Source of the DNA: DATFVA01 sp963800255
Lineage (GTDB): Bacteria > Bacteroidota > Ignavibacteria > Ignavibacteriales > Ignavibacteriaceae
Assembly: GCA_963800255.1 (NCBI GenBank)
Contig: CAWDAK010000010.1
Location: forward strand, 124,001 to 188,000
Reading direction: 5' to 3'
Length of the DNA: 64,000 bases
This document shows, one piece after another, positions 10,425 to 20,778 of this stretch (position 1 is the first letter of the stretch; each line of letters begins with the position of its first letter). The translations under genes and the position numbers were made by a program. The notes beneath the pieces were generated by a model. The model searched no databases. It worked only from the letters and a program-made list of their open reading frames with translations, and had not been told where the DNA came from.

Positions 10425-11559
10425 CTAATTGACGAAGAATATTATGACGGAGATTAATATTAAAATAGAAACGGCGGGGCGGATATAAGAAGGATATCTC
10501 TTTTTGAATCCTCCCCAAAAACTTCCGGCAACCAGCATAAGTATCAGAAGTGCTAAAGTTGCACCCACGCAGTCAATAACAGAGAAGCTGCCCCCAACTA
10601 TTTCAGCCAGACTTTTCCCGTTCCAGATTTTTGAATATATAACCTGAAGGTGAAGCCAATAAATCAGGAGAGATTCTCTGCTTACATTAAGCACAAATGA
10701 TTTTTTTGTTTGCCTTTTATACGCGTAATACCAGAAAAAAGCTGATAACAGCAGTACGTATCCCAACCGCTGATACAAAAAAAATATATTAGGACGGATG
10801 GTGAATAACGGAGAATGAAATCAGACCCGAAAAGAAAAGGTGTCCAAGAAACACAAGTATCAGACTTAAATAAACCGTATTTAGGATAAATGGTTTTTCC
10901 AGGTTCCGTTCACGTGAAGCTATATAATATTTAGAATATAAGGCTCCAGACAGAAGGAAAAACAACCAAGGAAATAAGGGGAAGTAAGAGCCATAATCCG
11001 GATTCAGATAATCGGCAAAAAAAACAGGAACATATTTGCCAAAATCTATCTTCCAGATAACCGGAGAGATAACACTTATCAAAATTATCAGTAAGCTTAA
11101 GAGGGTATAAAAAACTTTTTCTTTTTTAATGGTTATTCTTAGCAAAAGTAAAAAAAGCAGCCCGGCAGCAATGCACTGAAGGATATCAACATTGAACCAG
11201 ATAAGAAAAGGATTATTTGCTGAATCTTTAATAATCCTTGAAAATGAAAAGAAGGGAAGATGAAGCGAATACCCCGCCAAAAAGATCAACCCTATTCTGC
11301 TTAATTTATTCCAGAAATATTTTCCGAATTTCCTTATTTCTTCAATTCTTCTTTCCGTAGAAATAATAAAAGCAAAACCACTAACAAACAAAAAGGCAGG
11401 AGCAACAAGTCCATTTATAAAATTCAAAAGGTTAAAGCCCCAGGTATCTTTCAATGGAGGAAGCAGGAAAGCATTAAAGATATGAACCTCAATCATAATA
11501 ATTAATGCCCATCCCCTTAAAAGGTCTATAAAGATGAAGCGCTTATGTTCTGTTTCCAT
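10425..11559 (-). CDS. Multi-pass membrane acyltransferase-like protein (DUF1624/HGSNAT type), with one frameshift
   Basis: A polytopic protein of about 377 residues once one base is corrected near 10785-10800. The N terminus FIDLLRGWALIIMIEVHIFNAFLLP and the following FINGLVAPAFLFVSGFAF are typical of heparan-alpha-glucosaminide acetyltransferase-like / DUF1624 membrane acyltransferases. The second part, from MYQRLGYVLLLSAFFWYYAY to the end, supplies the last three or so membrane helices. The first frame ends SVIHHPS and the second runs ...RPNIFFLYQRLGYV beside an eight-T run. I chose the ATG at 11559, since a TTG at 11574 lacks support. The substrate is unknown. It stands alone between two G-rich non-coding regions. 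Confidence 0.75.
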
Positions 11560-11574
11560 GGCTGCCCAAAACAA

Positions 11575-12072
11575 AAAACAAAGTTGGCAATAAATTATCT
11601 AATAAGGAATAGAGATAAAAGTTATCAGCGGCGGGGAGGAAAGACGCAGGAATCCAAACTGAGAGTGACGAGACGAATGTGAAGGCTCGGCAAGCCGGAA
11701 AAGTCTGGGAAGAGGCGAAAAGCTGGTCGGCGATATAATGGACAGGCTACGTGGATGGAGCTAAACGGCGGCTGATGGATCTGGTCGGTAAATGACCTTG
11801 GGAAATGGGAGAGGTAAAAAGCTGGTTGGCGATAGACGGGCTGCGTGGTCGGAGTTGAACGAGGGCAGATGGATTCATTCGGGATGAGTGATTTTGGGAA
11901 ACAGAAGAGGTGAAAGGCTTGTTGAAAGGGGAGCTGGGCTGATGGAGGAACCAGGACAGTAGAGGGCAGAGTGATGTGGAACTAGGTAACGTGAGGCCGG
12001 GAGAAAGAGATAAAGGGTCAGGGTGTTTTAAGCTGGACAGGCAGAGGCTGAGCGATGTGGGGAAGCGCTATC
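11575..12072. repeat. Non-coding, purine/G-rich region with ~100-bp degenerate repeat units
   Basis: No gene is visible. The plus strand is strongly G-rich. Three degenerate units of roughly 100 bp start with GAGG(C/T)(A/G)AAA(A/G)GCT at 11711, 11811 and 11907. The first two share the order AAGCTGGT(C/T)GGCGATA ... GGCT(A/G)CGTGG ... CAGATGG/TGATGG ... TTGGGAAA. The third is more diverged. The region ends at the stop of the next minus-strand gene. Confidence 0.6.
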
Positions 12073-12417
12073 TTATTCGTTAAAGATATCTTCTTTTCCT
12101 ATGTTTGGGACTTTAGGAGTCCAATCGTCACCATTACACGGAAGGAATGATTTTGTGGGATGTTTATCATATTTCATACAAAGTACAGCTGACCGGTCGA
12201 AGTGCTTACAGGAGGAACAGAGTGTAGAGTTGATGATTTCCTTGTTTTTTTCAACGAAAAGTCTGTAATGGATTATGGCAGGATGAATTATTACACCATA
12301 AATCGACATGAGCCCTATGGTCCACCAGAATTGGAATTCGATATACCCCTGGGCTATCCATAATACAGGGATCAATATTGAAATTCTTAAAATGGTCCAG
12401 AAAACTATTTCACCCAC
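12073..12417 (-). CDS. Small membrane protein with a C-terminal four-Cys motif, function unknown
   Basis: A 114-residue protein that I do not recognise. It has two hydrophobic segments near residues 5-22 and 30-48, then a cytosolic or periplasmic tail with CSSCKHF...LCMKY...LPC, that is Cys-x2-Cys-x10-Cys-x13-Cys, followed by NGDDWTP. The spacing suggests a metal or redox site. The start at 12417 is an ATG. Isolated gene, upstream of tRNA-Lys on the same strand but separated by an intrinsic terminator. Confidence 0.6.
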   Translation of the reverse strand: MGEIVFWTILRISILIPVLWIAQGYIEFQFWWTIGLMSIYGVIIHPAIIHYRLFVEKNKEIINSTLCSSCKHFDRSAVLCMKYDKHPTKSFLPCNGDDWTPKVPNIGKEDIFNE

Positions 12418-12595
12418 AAAAAATCCTGACTATTGAAAATAGAAATATCGTAAATCGCAGAAATTTTATTTTGATTTATATAATAATAAAAGAATTACAT
12501 AAAGATTACAATATATGAAGGGAACCCTTCCCTCAACTTGCTGTTATTTAATTAACGTATTAATATTAAATTATGTAGTTTTTGATTATTTTTGT

Positions 12596-12626
12596 AATAA
12601 AAAATGCCCTGTATTAATACAGGGCA
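12596..12626 (-). terminator. Intrinsic terminator downstream of tRNA-Lys
   Basis: On the minus strand GCCCTGTATTAATACAGGGC forms a near-perfect hairpin followed by ATTTTTT. It lies 24 bases after the 3' end of the tRNA-Lys gene and so should end that transcript. Confidence 0.8.
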
Positions 12627-12649
12627 AAGAAGAATTTGAAATTATTTAG

Positions 12650-12721
12650 TGAGCGCGGGTGGGCTCGAACCACCGACCCTCTGCTTAAAAGGCAGATGCT
12701 CTACCCCTGAGCTACGCGCCC
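12650..12721 (-). tRNA. tRNA-Lys (anticodon TTT)
   Basis: Read on the minus strand, a 7-bp acceptor stem (GGGCGCG with CGCGCTC, one G-T pair), a D-arm GCTC/GAGC, an anticodon arm TCTGC-CTTTTAA-GCAGA and a T-arm GGTGG-TTCGAGC-CCACC fold into a standard cloverleaf. The loop CTTTTAA places TTT at the anticodon, hence lysine. The 3' CCA is not encoded. A terminator follows. Confidence 0.95.
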
Positions 12722-12806
12722 AATAAAAATTGAGAGCTACAAATATAAAAAATTGAGATTTTTAATCCAAATTGGCTATTTCTCTTCAATATAAAACAGG
12801 GTACTA

Positions 12807-14171
12807 ATGACAAAAAACTCAAAGATTTTGGTATGTGATGATGATGAAACTCTTTGTTATTTATTAAAAGAACAGCTTCTTGAAGAAGGCTTCTCTGTCG
12901 ATACTGTTTATGACGGTCAGTATGCGATAGAAGCAATAAAACGAAAAAACTACGATATCCTTCTGCTGGATTTGAACATGAAGGAAGTTTCAGGCGAAGA
13001 GGTTCTGAAATTTGTTTTTGAGTATAATGCCTCAATCCAGGTAATTATATTGTCAGCACAATCAGAAATCAGGAAGGCAATTGAGTGCATCAAAATGGGG
13101 GCTTATGATTTTATCACCAAGCCTTATAATTTTGATGAGCTGCTTATCACCATAAACAGGTCGGTTGAGCATAAAGAACTGATAGTTAAAAATGCAATTC
13201 TCTCCAGCCAGGTAAATAAAAAGCTCTCTAACTCTATCATTGGTGATAGTACTGAACTCCAGCGTGTCATCAACCTTGCAAATAAATCGGCTATGTCTGA
13301 TTCCAACATCCTTATTGAAGGTGAAACCGGAACAGGCAAGGAACTCTTTGCCGAATATATTCATAAGCATTCAGCCAGAAATGACATGCCTTTTGTCATT
13401 ATAAACTGTGCCTCACTGCCTGACCAGTTAATAGAAAGCGAGCTGTTCGGTCATGAAAAGGGCGCCTTCACCGATGCAAAAAATACGAAGCAGGGACTTG
13501 TTGAAATCGCCCATGGCGGGACCCTCTTCCTTGATGAGATTGGTGAATTGAGTCTCACCCTGCAGCCGAAGCTTTTAAGGTTTTTGGAAAACGGGGAATA
13601 CAGAAGAATAGGCGGTGTAACGAACCTTACCTCAAATGTAAGGGTAATAGGAGCAACAAACAGAAATCTTATGGAGGAAGCAGATAATAAAACCTTTAGA
13701 CGGGATCTTCTTTTCCGCCTGAATGTTATTACCTTAACAATTCCACCATTAAGGGACCGAAAGGAAGACATCTCCCAGCTTACCAGTCATTTCCTGTCGA
13801 CAAAGTCACCAGTAAGAGCCCCTAAGAAAATTTCCTCCGAAGCAGAAAGGTTTTTATTAAATTATAATTTCCCAGGAAACATCAGGGAACTTGAACATAT
13901 TATTGAGCGGGCTATAATATTTGCCGAAGGTGACTTTATTAAACCTGAGGACTTAAACCTGCCTCACACAAAGGCGTTTAAAGAGACTGCCGTAAGCATG
14001 GAAACAGAGGACGATGTCTCGATCCTTAGTATGGAAGAGGTAGAAAAACGGCACATTGCTACAGTATTAAGGAAGAACAGGTGGGATAGAACCCAGACAG
14101 CAAATCAGCTGGGAATCAGTCCTAAAACGCTATATACAAAGATTAAGAAGTACGAAATTAAACAAGATTAA
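12807..14171 (+). CDS. NtrC-family sigma-54-dependent response regulator
   Basis: A 454-residue regulator with three domains: an N-terminal receiver (residues ~5-120; acidic CDDDE and phosphoacceptor in LLLDLNM), an AAA+ central domain (~145-380; Walker A EGETGTGKE, the sigma-54 contact loop as GAFTDA instead of the usual GAFTGA, Walker B GGTLFLDEIGE, R-fingers region FRRDLLFRLN), and a C-terminal Fis-type helix-turn-helix (RTQTANQLGISPKTLYTKIKKY). It should activate sigma-54 promoters on phosphorylation. The hybrid kinase gene starts 11 bases after its stop, so the two probably form a pair. Converging downstream is the pilus operon, which makes a PilS/PilR-like role possible but unproven. 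Confidence 0.92.
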   Translation: MTKNSKILVCDDDETLCYLLKEQLLEEGFSVDTVYDGQYAIEAIKRKNYDILLLDLNMKEVSGEEVLKFVFEYNASIQVIILSAQSEIRKAIECIKMGAYDFITKPYNFDELLITINRSVEHKELIVKNAILSSQVNKKLSNSIIGDSTELQRVINLANKSAMSDSNILIEGETGTGKELFAEYIHKHSARNDMPFVIINCASLPDQLIESELFGHEKGAFTDAKNTKQGLVEIAHGGTLFLDEIGELSLTLQPKLLRFLENGEYRRIGGVTNLTSNVRVIGATNRNLMEEADNKTFRRDLLFRLNVITLTIPPLRDRKEDISQLTSHFLSTKSPVRAPKKISSEAERFLLNYNFPGNIRELEHIIERAIIFAEGDFIKPEDLNLPHTKAFKETAVSMETEDDVSILSMEEVEKRHIATVLRKNRWDRTQTANQLGISPKTLYTKIKKYEIKQD

Positions 14172-14182
14172 TAAGCTAAAGT

Positions 14183-16156
14183 ATGTCTAAATCCCAGGTT
14201 TCTAACTATCCTCTTACAGAGATTTTAGAAACAGACGATTCCGCCTATGCGATTTCTGATTCTGCTTTTAAGATTACATGGTATAATCAGCAGTTCAAAT
14301 CACTGATTAATTCCAGACGAATAAAAGGAAAACCGCTGGATGCTGTACTTGAAATCGACAAGAAAGCGTTAGACGAAACAGCAGACAAATCCAAACCGTT
14401 TCAGGTTCGGGATGATAACTACCTTATATTAATATCACCTCTAAGTGCCGGGGGTAAGCCTGACGGCTATTTCATAAAAGTCCACAGCATAGATAAGGAA
14501 AGGAACCAGGGATTCACCGATTCTGATCTTATCCAGAAGAATCTCAAATTCCAGGAAGAACAGCAGAATATTCTCACGCTGGTAGTAAAAGAAAAATCAC
14601 TTCAGATATTAGCGGGAGAAATATTAAGGAAGAGTATTGAGCTTTCTAAAAGTGATGTCGGGCTTGTTGTAATTTTTAATGATTCGAAGAAATACGAATA
14701 CCTGATCCAGGATGAAAAGGAGATCATTAAAAACCAGAAGGAAGTGGAAAGGGAGGTAGAGGCTAATTTTTCATTCATTACTAAATGGCTTAATGTAAAC
14801 AAGCACTCTCTTCTGGCTCTGAACTATCCTAATAATATCGGGTTTAACCTCACCAGGTTCTTCCAGTGTGAATCCCTTATCATTTCCCCGGCTTTTTTTG
14901 ATGAGAAACTTATCGCAGCTATTATTGTTGGGCGGAAGAAAGAAGTATATACTACTCTCGACATCAACAACAGCGAGCAGCTGGCGGTACTGCTTGCGTT
15001 TTCGATAAGCAGTATAAGGACGAGAGAATTAAATACCACGCTTGAAAACAGGCTTCTGCAGGCTCAGAAACTTGAGACTATCGGCAAGTTGTCAAGCGGG
15101 ATGGCCCACGATTTCAGTAACCTTTTATCCAGCATATTCGGAAGTTTGAATCTCCTTAAAAAGCGGGTTCCGGAAAATGAAAATATATACCGCCTGATCG
15201 ATAATATTGAAAATTGTTCCGTCAGAGCCCGGGATCTCACAAAGGGACTACTTTCGTTCGGAAAACCAACACCCAGAAGAAAGGAAATTATAAAGCCCAA
15301 CCTGCTGATGTTAGAGATTTCAAAGGTAATCTCACAGACATTTCCCCGGAAGATTCATTTTGAGAGTCGTGTTGATGATAACCTCCATGATGTTCTGGGG
15401 AATGGTACTGAAATCTACCAGGTTCTTCTGAATCTCTGTGTAAATGCGAAAGAGGCAATCGAGGAGAACGGCAAAATAAAACTTGAAGCATCAAACATCA
15501 CAATTGATGAAGGAAATATCTTCAAGTATCCGCTGCTTAATAAAGGTAGGCACGTCCATTTTTCCGTCAGCGATAATGGAAGCGGTATTGAAGAGCAGAA
15601 TGTTCAGCAAATATTTGATCCGTATTTTTCAACTAAAATAAAAGAGACCGGCTCCGGTTTAGGACTATATGTTACTTATGGAATAATTAAGGCACACAGC
15701 GGCCACGTTGAAGTCTCAAGTGCCATCGGGAAGGGAACCACCTTTGATGTATACCTGCCGGCCTTCGAACCTGCAATAGCTGAAAAAACTGTTCCTATAG
15801 ATAAGATTATTTTATTGATTGATGACGAAGTAATGCTGAGAGATCTGCTTGCAGAAATGCTCGAGTCAAATGGCTATAATGTTATTAAGGTTGGTTCCGG
15901 ATCAGAAGGATTAAGGATCCTGACAGAGGAGATAAAAGCCGACCTCGTTATCGTAGATTTTAATATGCCTGAGTTGAACGGTCTTGAGACCATTCAAAAA
16001 ATAAGGGAGCTTAAGTTTAAGATGCCGATTATCTTATCATCCGGCAGTATGGGACTGGAAGAGAACCTGAACCTGAAGGAAGCAGGTATTACAGCCACAC
16101 TAACCAAGCCTTATGAATTCGATACAATGTTCTCTACAATCCAGAAACTTATTTAA
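14183..16156 (+). CDS. Hybrid histidine kinase with C-terminal receiver domain
   Basis: A 657-residue protein with no obvious membrane segment. An N-terminal PAS-like segment (ITWYNQQFKSLINS...) and a GAF-like middle are followed by HisKA with GMAHDFSNLLSSIFG, an HATPase with N-box NLCVNAKEAI and G-boxes SDNGSGI and GSGLGLYV, and a C-terminal receiver (LIDDEVML; phosphoacceptor in VIVDFNMPELNG). Probable partner of the NtrC-type regulator immediately upstream. The stop codon abuts that of the minus-strand REC-DHp gene. Confidence 0.9.
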   Translation: MSKSQVSNYPLTEILETDDSAYAISDSAFKITWYNQQFKSLINSRRIKGKPLDAVLEIDKKALDETADKSKPFQVRDDNYLILISPLSAGGKPDGYFIKVHSIDKERNQGFTDSDLIQKNLKFQEEQQNILTLVVKEKSLQILAGEILRKSIELSKSDVGLVVIFNDSKKYEYLIQDEKEIIKNQKEVEREVEANFSFITKWLNVNKHSLLALNYPNNIGFNLTRFFQCESLIISPAFFDEKLIAAIIVGRKKEVYTTLDINNSEQLAVLLAFSISSIRTRELNTTLENRLLQAQKLETIGKLSSGMAHDFSNLLSSIFGSLNLLKKRVPENENIYRLIDNIENCSVRARDLTKGLLSFGKPTPRRKEIIKPNLLMLEISKVISQTFPRKIHFESRVDDNLHDVLGNGTEIYQVLLNLCVNAKEAIEENGKIKLEASNITIDEGNIFKYPLLNKGRHVHFSVSDNGSGIEEQNVQQIFDPYFSTKIKETGSGLGLYVTYGIIKAHSGHVEVSSAIGKGTTFDVYLPAFEPAIAEKTVPIDKIILLIDDEVMLRDLLAEMLESNGYNVIKVGSGSEGLRILTEEIKADLVIVDFNMPELNGLETIQKIRELKFKMPIILSSGSMGLEENLNLKEAGITATLTKPYEFDTMFSTIQKLI

Positions 16157-16834
16157 TCAGCCCGCCGGTTCTTCTTTTGTATCAACATCTATCATTTTAA
16201 TATTCTTAACGTAATCTGAAAGCACAGGTTTCTTTATGGTGTGCAGCTGGTTAAGAATATTATTAATTTCTTTAATGGCTGTTGTAATATAATCCAGCCG
16301 CTTGTGTATAGCTTCAGTTGATATTATCTCTTTGCCGATCTCTCTTTTAATTGCCGCTGCTGAAAGGCTCATAAGAGTAAGGGGCTGCTTTATTTTATGA
16401 TTTGCAGTAACCACAGTAGCCGCAAATAACTTGCTTCGTTCAGCCTCGATTAATTGTTTCCTGGCGTCGGATAACTTCAATGCTGATTTTACCCTTGCCA
16501 GCAGCTCAACCCGGTTGAATGGTTTTTTTATATAATCAAAAGCTCCTGCTTCAAGGCCTTCTTTAGTATCCTCTGCCTCTATCTTAGCAGTTACAAGTAT
16601 AATTGGTATATGAGCTGTTTCTTCATTTACAACTAACTTTTTACAAACATCGAGACCCGTAATATCCGGCATCATTATGTCGAGAAGTATTAAGTCGGGT
16701 TGTTCTGAAATAGCTTTATTTAGACCTGATTTACCTTCATAAGCAGTAATAACTTCATATCCTTCGCTTTCCAGCCTGTCCTGCAGGAGGAATACGTTTT
16801 CGGGAAGATCGTCAATAACAAGAATTTTTTTCAT
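16157..16834 (-). CDS. Response regulator with a DHp-like C-terminal helix pair but no ATPase
   Basis: A 225-residue protein. Residues 1-122 are a receiver domain (ILVIDDLPENV; phosphoacceptor in LILLDIMMPDITG; TAK and KKPF signatures). Residues ~130-205 contain ANHKIKQPLTLMSLSAAAIKRE, which looks like the H-box of a kinase dimerisation domain, but the protein ends without an HATPase domain. It may act as a phosphotransfer partner or a modulator of the adjacent hybrid kinase, whose 3' end it overlaps by 4 bases. Last gene of the long minus-strand operon that includes the pilus genes. Confidence 0.85.
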   Translation of the reverse strand: MKKILVIDDLPENVFLLQDRLESEGYEVITAYEGKSGLNKAISEQPDLILLDIMMPDITGLDVCKKLVVNEETAHIPIILVTAKIEAEDTKEGLEAGAFDYIKKPFNRVELLARVKSALKLSDARKQLIEAERSKLFAATVVTANHKIKQPLTLMSLSAAAIKREIGKEIISTEAIHKRLDYITTAIKEINNILNQLHTIKKPVLSDYVKNIKMIDVDTKEEPAG

Positions 16835-19800
16835 TTGACCACAGTATTTAATTTGGAGAATAGTCGTTCAATTTTAAATGCCATAGAGGCGGAGTTAACA
16901 GGCTTTGATATATAATCGTCAAACCCATGTTTTAGAATTATCTCTTTATCCTCAACCATAGCTTTAGCAGTCACCGCGTATACCGGTATATTCTGCCATA
17001 GTTCATTTTGCTTAATTTTATTTAACGTCTGAAATCCATCCATCCCGGGCATCATTATGTCAAGCAGAATAAGGTCAGGGATTTTAGCTTCAATAGCTTC
17101 CAGGCACTCCTTTCCTCCTTTTACCATAGTGGTGCTGCAATTACAGGAGGTAACAATTTCATTAAGAGTAAAAAGCGTATCGGGATCATCATCAACTATG
17201 AGTACATCTCCATTCACAGGAATGTCTTTTTTCACAGGAAGTTCTTCTGAGATTATCTCTTCAATTATTTCCAGCCGGGGACTTTCAGGAATCTCTATAG
17301 GATTAAGGTCCTCTCTGCTATTTTCCTGGAGACGTATTCTATCCCTAACAACTTTAAGAACATCCAAAGGATGGCCTTTAGACTTAACCGTAATATTTTC
17401 AACTATATGGTTTAATGATTTTTTATCATCTTCACTCATTTCATCATTTGTACTTATTATAATCGGGATGTCCCTGGTTTCCCTGTGAGTCTTCAGCTTG
17501 TGGGAAAGTGTAATGCCGTCTAATTTCGGCATCAGGAGATCAAGGATGATAAGGTCAGGCTGGATTTCTTTTATTTTGCTGAATGCCAGCTCACTATCCT
17601 TTATATAGTCTATCCGTACATTTTCATTTGCAAAAGCGTCTCTGAAGTTCTCAAATACACTTTCGTCATCGTCAACAATTACAATTTTTTCTATTCGCTT
17701 CTTTGCTTTTTCTTCAAGGGCATTAAAAGCGTGAGTCAGTTTTTCAGAAGAGATAGGCTTAACGATGTATTCATAAGCTCCAAGGCCATACCCCAGGTTC
17801 TTATCGCTTATAATAGAAACAAGAATTACAGGGATATCCTCGGTTTCAGGGTTTTCCTTTAATTCTTTAAGCACACTCCAGCCGTCCTTCCGGGGCAGCA
17901 TAATATCAAGTGTTATAGCAAAAGGCTGTATTGCAATGGCTTTAAGTAATCCTTTTTCGCCGTCTTCGGCGTATTCAACTTCATATCCTTTAGATATAAG
18001 ATATTGACCAATGGTGTATCTTACATCAGGATCATCGTCAATAACCAGGATAGGATGCTGACGGTTTTTAATAAGCTTCTCAACGTTAAGATGGGGCACT
18101 ACCTCTTTCTTTTTCTGTTCAACTACTACAAGCGGAATGCTGAAAGTAAAAGTAGAGCCTTTACCTTTTTCACTCTTAACAGAAATACTTCCGTTCATCA
18201 GTCCGGCAATCTTTTTACATATTGCCAGTCCTAATCCCGTACCGCCGTATTTCCTGGTTGAAGTTCCATCAATCTGTCTGAATTCTTCAAAAACAATTTT
18301 CTGATCTTCTTCAGAAATACCAATTCCGGAATCAGTGACATCAAATACCAGTTCGTTTTTTTCAGCTCTTGATATCTTTAATTCAATATGTCCTTCGTTA
18401 GTAAACTTAACTGCATTGCCGAGCAGGTTAATCAATACCTGTATAACTTTTCCTTTATCTGTATTGATTATAACGCGTGTGTCTGCTTCTTTAACAACCT
18501 TGAATTCAATATTCTTATTTACGATAAGGGGAGTTACGGAAGCATTTACCTCGGCTAACAGATCCTCAAGGAAAAAGTCCTCAGAAGCGATGTCCATTCT
18601 TCCTGCTTCTATTTTTGAAAGGTCAAGGATGTCATTGATTAATCCCATCAGTCTTTTTGCGCTGTTCATCACGACGTAAAGTCTTTCCCTGTCCTTAGCT
18701 TTAACAGAAGTATCATCCAGCATTAGCTCAGTCAGACCCAGAATTGCGTTCATTGGTGTCCTGAGCTCATGCGACATACTGGCAAGGAACTGAGATTTCA
18801 GTCGTGGTTAATTCTTCAGCTTTTTGTTTTTCAATTTCGAGCTCCTCAGCTTTCTGTTTCAATTCATCATGCAGCTGGGTGAGCGTATCATTCTGTTTCT
18901 TGACTTTAATGTTCTGTTCCTGGTAATCATCGTTAAGAGATTTCAGGTCGGAAATCAGGCTTTCCATCTGTACAAGAGCAAGAGAATTAGTTAAGCCTAT
19001 GGCAAGCTGTTCCTGTATATTCTGGAGATATTCTTTTGCCTCCCGTGAAGGTTTATTCACTGCTCCAAGCTCAAGAATAGCTATAACCTTATTGTTATAA
19101 ATTATTGGCTGCAGCAACAAGATGTTTCAGATTCAAGCTCATCAAACCCGAATTTATTACTGGAAGATTTGCTTCAGATTCAATTTCAACAGGAATATGA
19201 TCTTTAAGCACAGGTTCAAATAGCTCCGGTGTTTCAGTAAGAGTATGTTTTTTTATACCGTAAGAACTCACCATTTTAACCTGGTTGTCATTAACGGTAT
19301 ATAAAGCTCCAACGGTATAGCCGCTTGTATTGATTATTTTCTTCAGGGCTGCTTCTGAAATTTCAGAAAGCACAGGGTTCCGGTTCAGCAGTGTGATGAA
19401 TTCAGAGTATTCATTCATCGCTTTCTGGTTCCTATTCAGTTCATCCATCATCAGGTTGAATGCTCCTGCAAGCTGGCCAATTTCATCATTACTTTTCACG
19501 TCAATTCGTGTGCTGAAATCTCCTGCTTTAGTAGCTTCAGTCGCCCGGTTCAGCTGACTAATCTGTTTTCTTATTTTATCAGTAAACACAAGCGTAAGGA
19601 TTAATGATAGGATCGATCCTGCAACACCTATAATTATTATAACATAGCGGATATTTGCCCGAAGGTCAGCCGCTTCATTGATAGTATTAAAAACCAGGAA
19701 TGATATTTTGCTGTTGTTAGATGTCCCGGGGTTGAAAATAGCAGCAACCAGGTCTGAAGATTCTTTTTCTGAAGCATAGACAGGTTTTTTGCTTCCGGTT

Positions 19801-20375
19801 AAATCCGAATAAGCGTTTTTCAGGCTGAGAACATATTGGTTATTTATTTCAGAATTAGAAATAACTACTGGTGTGCCCTCCCAAATCAAAGCTATATCGG
19901 CATTAATTTTACCCGAGATGTCTGTCAGTGAGGCAGCAGAAATCAATCTGCCGTAATAAAAAGTTACCCCTTTTTCATTTGTAAAAGCACTTATTGCTGT
20001 AAACGGATTGTCCTTTAGAAAGGCTTGCAGATCAAAGCTTCCCTTAGGGAATATAACATCCTTTTTGCCTGTAAACCTGAGAACATTTTCTCCGCCGGAC
20101 TGAGTCTCAAGTATGAAGTCCAGGTTCTTTGTAAGTAATTTCGGGGAAAGAGAGACGATTTCTTTATTATCTATGATCTTATAAAAATCATCATCTGAAT
20201 TCTGCTGCATATCCCGGTACGTATAAAGGAACTCGTTCTGAGAATTCTGAAGCTGCTTTGACTGCTGGGAGGTAAGTACATTATACATAACCGAATAGAA
20301 GGCAAAAGCAGCGCTCCCCAGGATCAGCACAACGATGGTGAAATTAATCATTAATATTCTTAAACTGAGTTTCAT
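16831..20375 (-). CDS. Large membrane hybrid histidine kinase with three receivers, two frameshifts
   Basis: Three overlapping frames reconstruct one protein of about 1,180 residues. Order: TM helix (7-28), extracytoplasmic sensor, second TM (~245-268), HAMP (KIRKQISQLNRATEATKAGDFSTR...), GAF-like segment, coiled coil rich in Glu/Lys, HisKA with MSHELRTPMNAILG, HATPase (NLLGNAVKFTNEG, DSGIGI, GTGLGLAI), then three receivers (VIDDDPD, IVDDDES, IVDDDPD). Frame breaks lie near 19120 (extra base in CATCTTGTTGCTG) and near 18797 (before KSQFLASMSHEL). Both joints fall inside regions that are otherwise standard for such kinases, so indel errors are likely. It sits between a single-domain regulator and the REC-DHp protein. 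Confidence 0.85.
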
Positions 20376-20402
20376 AGTAAACCATAAAAGGGTAAATTTT
20401 TA

Positions 20403-20768
20403 CTAATTATCCCGTTGAAGGACCTTACGAATAGTGATGAGAAGCTCATCAAAATCGTAAGGTTTGCTGATAAAATCGCTGGCTCCCATTTTAGCCGAGT
20501 CAATAGCGCTTTTAACATCAGCATAAGCTGTGAGCACTATTACCTTCGTTTTTATCGCCTTCTTCTCGAGTTCTTTCAGTACTTCAAAGCCATCTTTCCC
20601 CGGCATCTTGAGATCCAGCAGAATTAAGTCCACTGGTTTTTTCACAAGGAAGGAAAAAGCATCGTCTCCGTTATTAACATATTCTGCATCATAGCCTACT
20701 TCTCCAAGCTCTTCTCTAAGGACCGAACATAAGTTCGTATCATCATCAACAATAAGAATAGTTTCCAT
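20403..20768 (-). CDS. Single-domain response regulator (CheY/receiver only)
   Basis: A 121-residue receiver: ILIVDDDTNL acidic pocket, LILLDLKMPGKDG phosphoacceptor aspartate, VLTAYAD with the switch Thr, and FISKPYDFDEL with the conserved Lys-Pro. No output domain. It starts 10 bases after the secretin stop and precedes the hybrid kinase, so signalling genes and pilus genes are probably on one transcript. Role as motility or pilus response protein is inferred from position. Confidence 0.88.
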   Translation of the reverse strand: METILIVDDDTNLCSVLREELGEVGYDAEYVNNGDDAFSFLVKKPVDLILLDLKMPGKDGFEVLKELEKKAIKTKVIVLTAYADVKSAIDSAKMGASDFISKPYDFDELLITIRKVLQRDN

Positions 20769-20778
20769 ATCAACCGAA

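Noticed and set aside
12712..13035. Minus-strand open frame of 107 codons overlapping tRNA-Lys and the NtrC-type gene
   Set aside because: It overlaps the tRNA and lies antisense to a receiver domain; composition is that of a shadow frame.
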